From Blastocatellia bacterium (GTDB taxonomy: Bacteria; Acidobacteriota; Blastocatellia; Pyrinomonadales; Pyrinomonadaceae): a stretch of DNA of 5,202 nt. The notes beneath the pieces are model-generated. The model was given only the letters and a program-made list of their open reading frames with translations, was not told where the DNA came from and did not search any database. Position 1 is the stretch's first letter. Every line of letters starts with the position of its first letter. This document shows, piece after piece, positions 5,132 through 5,202 of the stretch. The stretch covers positions 1-5,202 of the forward strand of contig PSRF01000143.1 in assembly GCA_003175865.1 (NCBI GenBank), written 5' to 3'. Made by a program: the position numbers and the translations under genes.

Positions 5132-5202
5132 CTAGTTCTGACTCAACTCTCTCCGCAAGAAGGCTTTCGCACGACGCCAGTCTCGCGTGATTGTATCTGT
5201 CG
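5132..5202 (-). CDS. C-terminal end of an ECF-type sigma-70 family factor, cut by the window edge
   Basis: Reading leftward from the right edge, one frame gives 22 codons, TDTITRDWRRAKAFLRRELSQ then N, ending in a TAG at 5134-5132. The pattern T-V/I-x-R-D-W-x-x-A-x-A-x-L-x-R-E-L is the recognition helix and tail of region 4 in the ECF-like sigma factors that sit beside Ser/Thr kinases in Acidobacteriota and Planctomycetes. Region 4 contacts the -35 element. The stop lies three bases before the kinase ATG, so both are surely one transcription unit. The kinase or its partners probably control this factor or act in its pathway, which is inference from the arrangement. The other frames also remain open for part of this stretch, but none gives a recognisable protein. 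Confidence 0.8.
   Translation of the reverse strand, partial: TDTITRDWRRAKAFLRRELSQN

Overview
The window reads as a chromosomal segment from a soil-type bacterium, most likely an Acidobacteriota member (Blastocatellia-like). This placement is inference from gene content: a Hanks-type kinase fused to TolB-like and TPR regions directly behind an ECF-type sigma factor, plus two small secreted proteins of a kind common in that phylum. GC content looks moderate, about half, and no ribosomal or phylogenetic marker is present.

Layout. Bases 1-126 are open in frame and may be the tail of an upstream gene. A secreted, degenerate cupin-like protein follows on the plus strand (130-576) behind a clear ribosome binding site. 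Convergent to it on the minus strand lies a toxin-antitoxin pair: a ribbon-helix-helix antitoxin (1316-1077) overlapping a MazF/PemK toxin (1080-748) by four bases. Upstream of the pair, also minus, is a secreted protein of unknown function (1948-1373). Next comes a gene-poor stretch of about 690 bases (1949-2641), dense in inverted repeats. The rest is a minus-strand pair: the last 22 codons of an ECF-type sigma factor at the right edge, then three bases, then an 828-residue soluble serine/threonine kinase with TolB-like and TPR regions (5128-2642).

How the genes work together. The sigma factor and kinase almost certainly form one transcription unit and are likely to act in one signalling circuit. 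The toxin and antitoxin form a self-contained type II module. The two secreted proteins have no evident functional link to either.

The most unusual signal is a dispersed hairpin repeat that no gene explains. It occurs three times in the same orientation (584-623, 2114-2162, 2600-2638). Its ends are conserved (ACAAAG on the left, CAAGGAGTTGA on the right) and its central stem varies. One stem change is compensatory and one copy has a completely different but perfect stem, which points to selection for the fold. The middle copy opens a run of further hairpins up to about 2326, including a set that cannot all form together, so a structured RNA is possible there.
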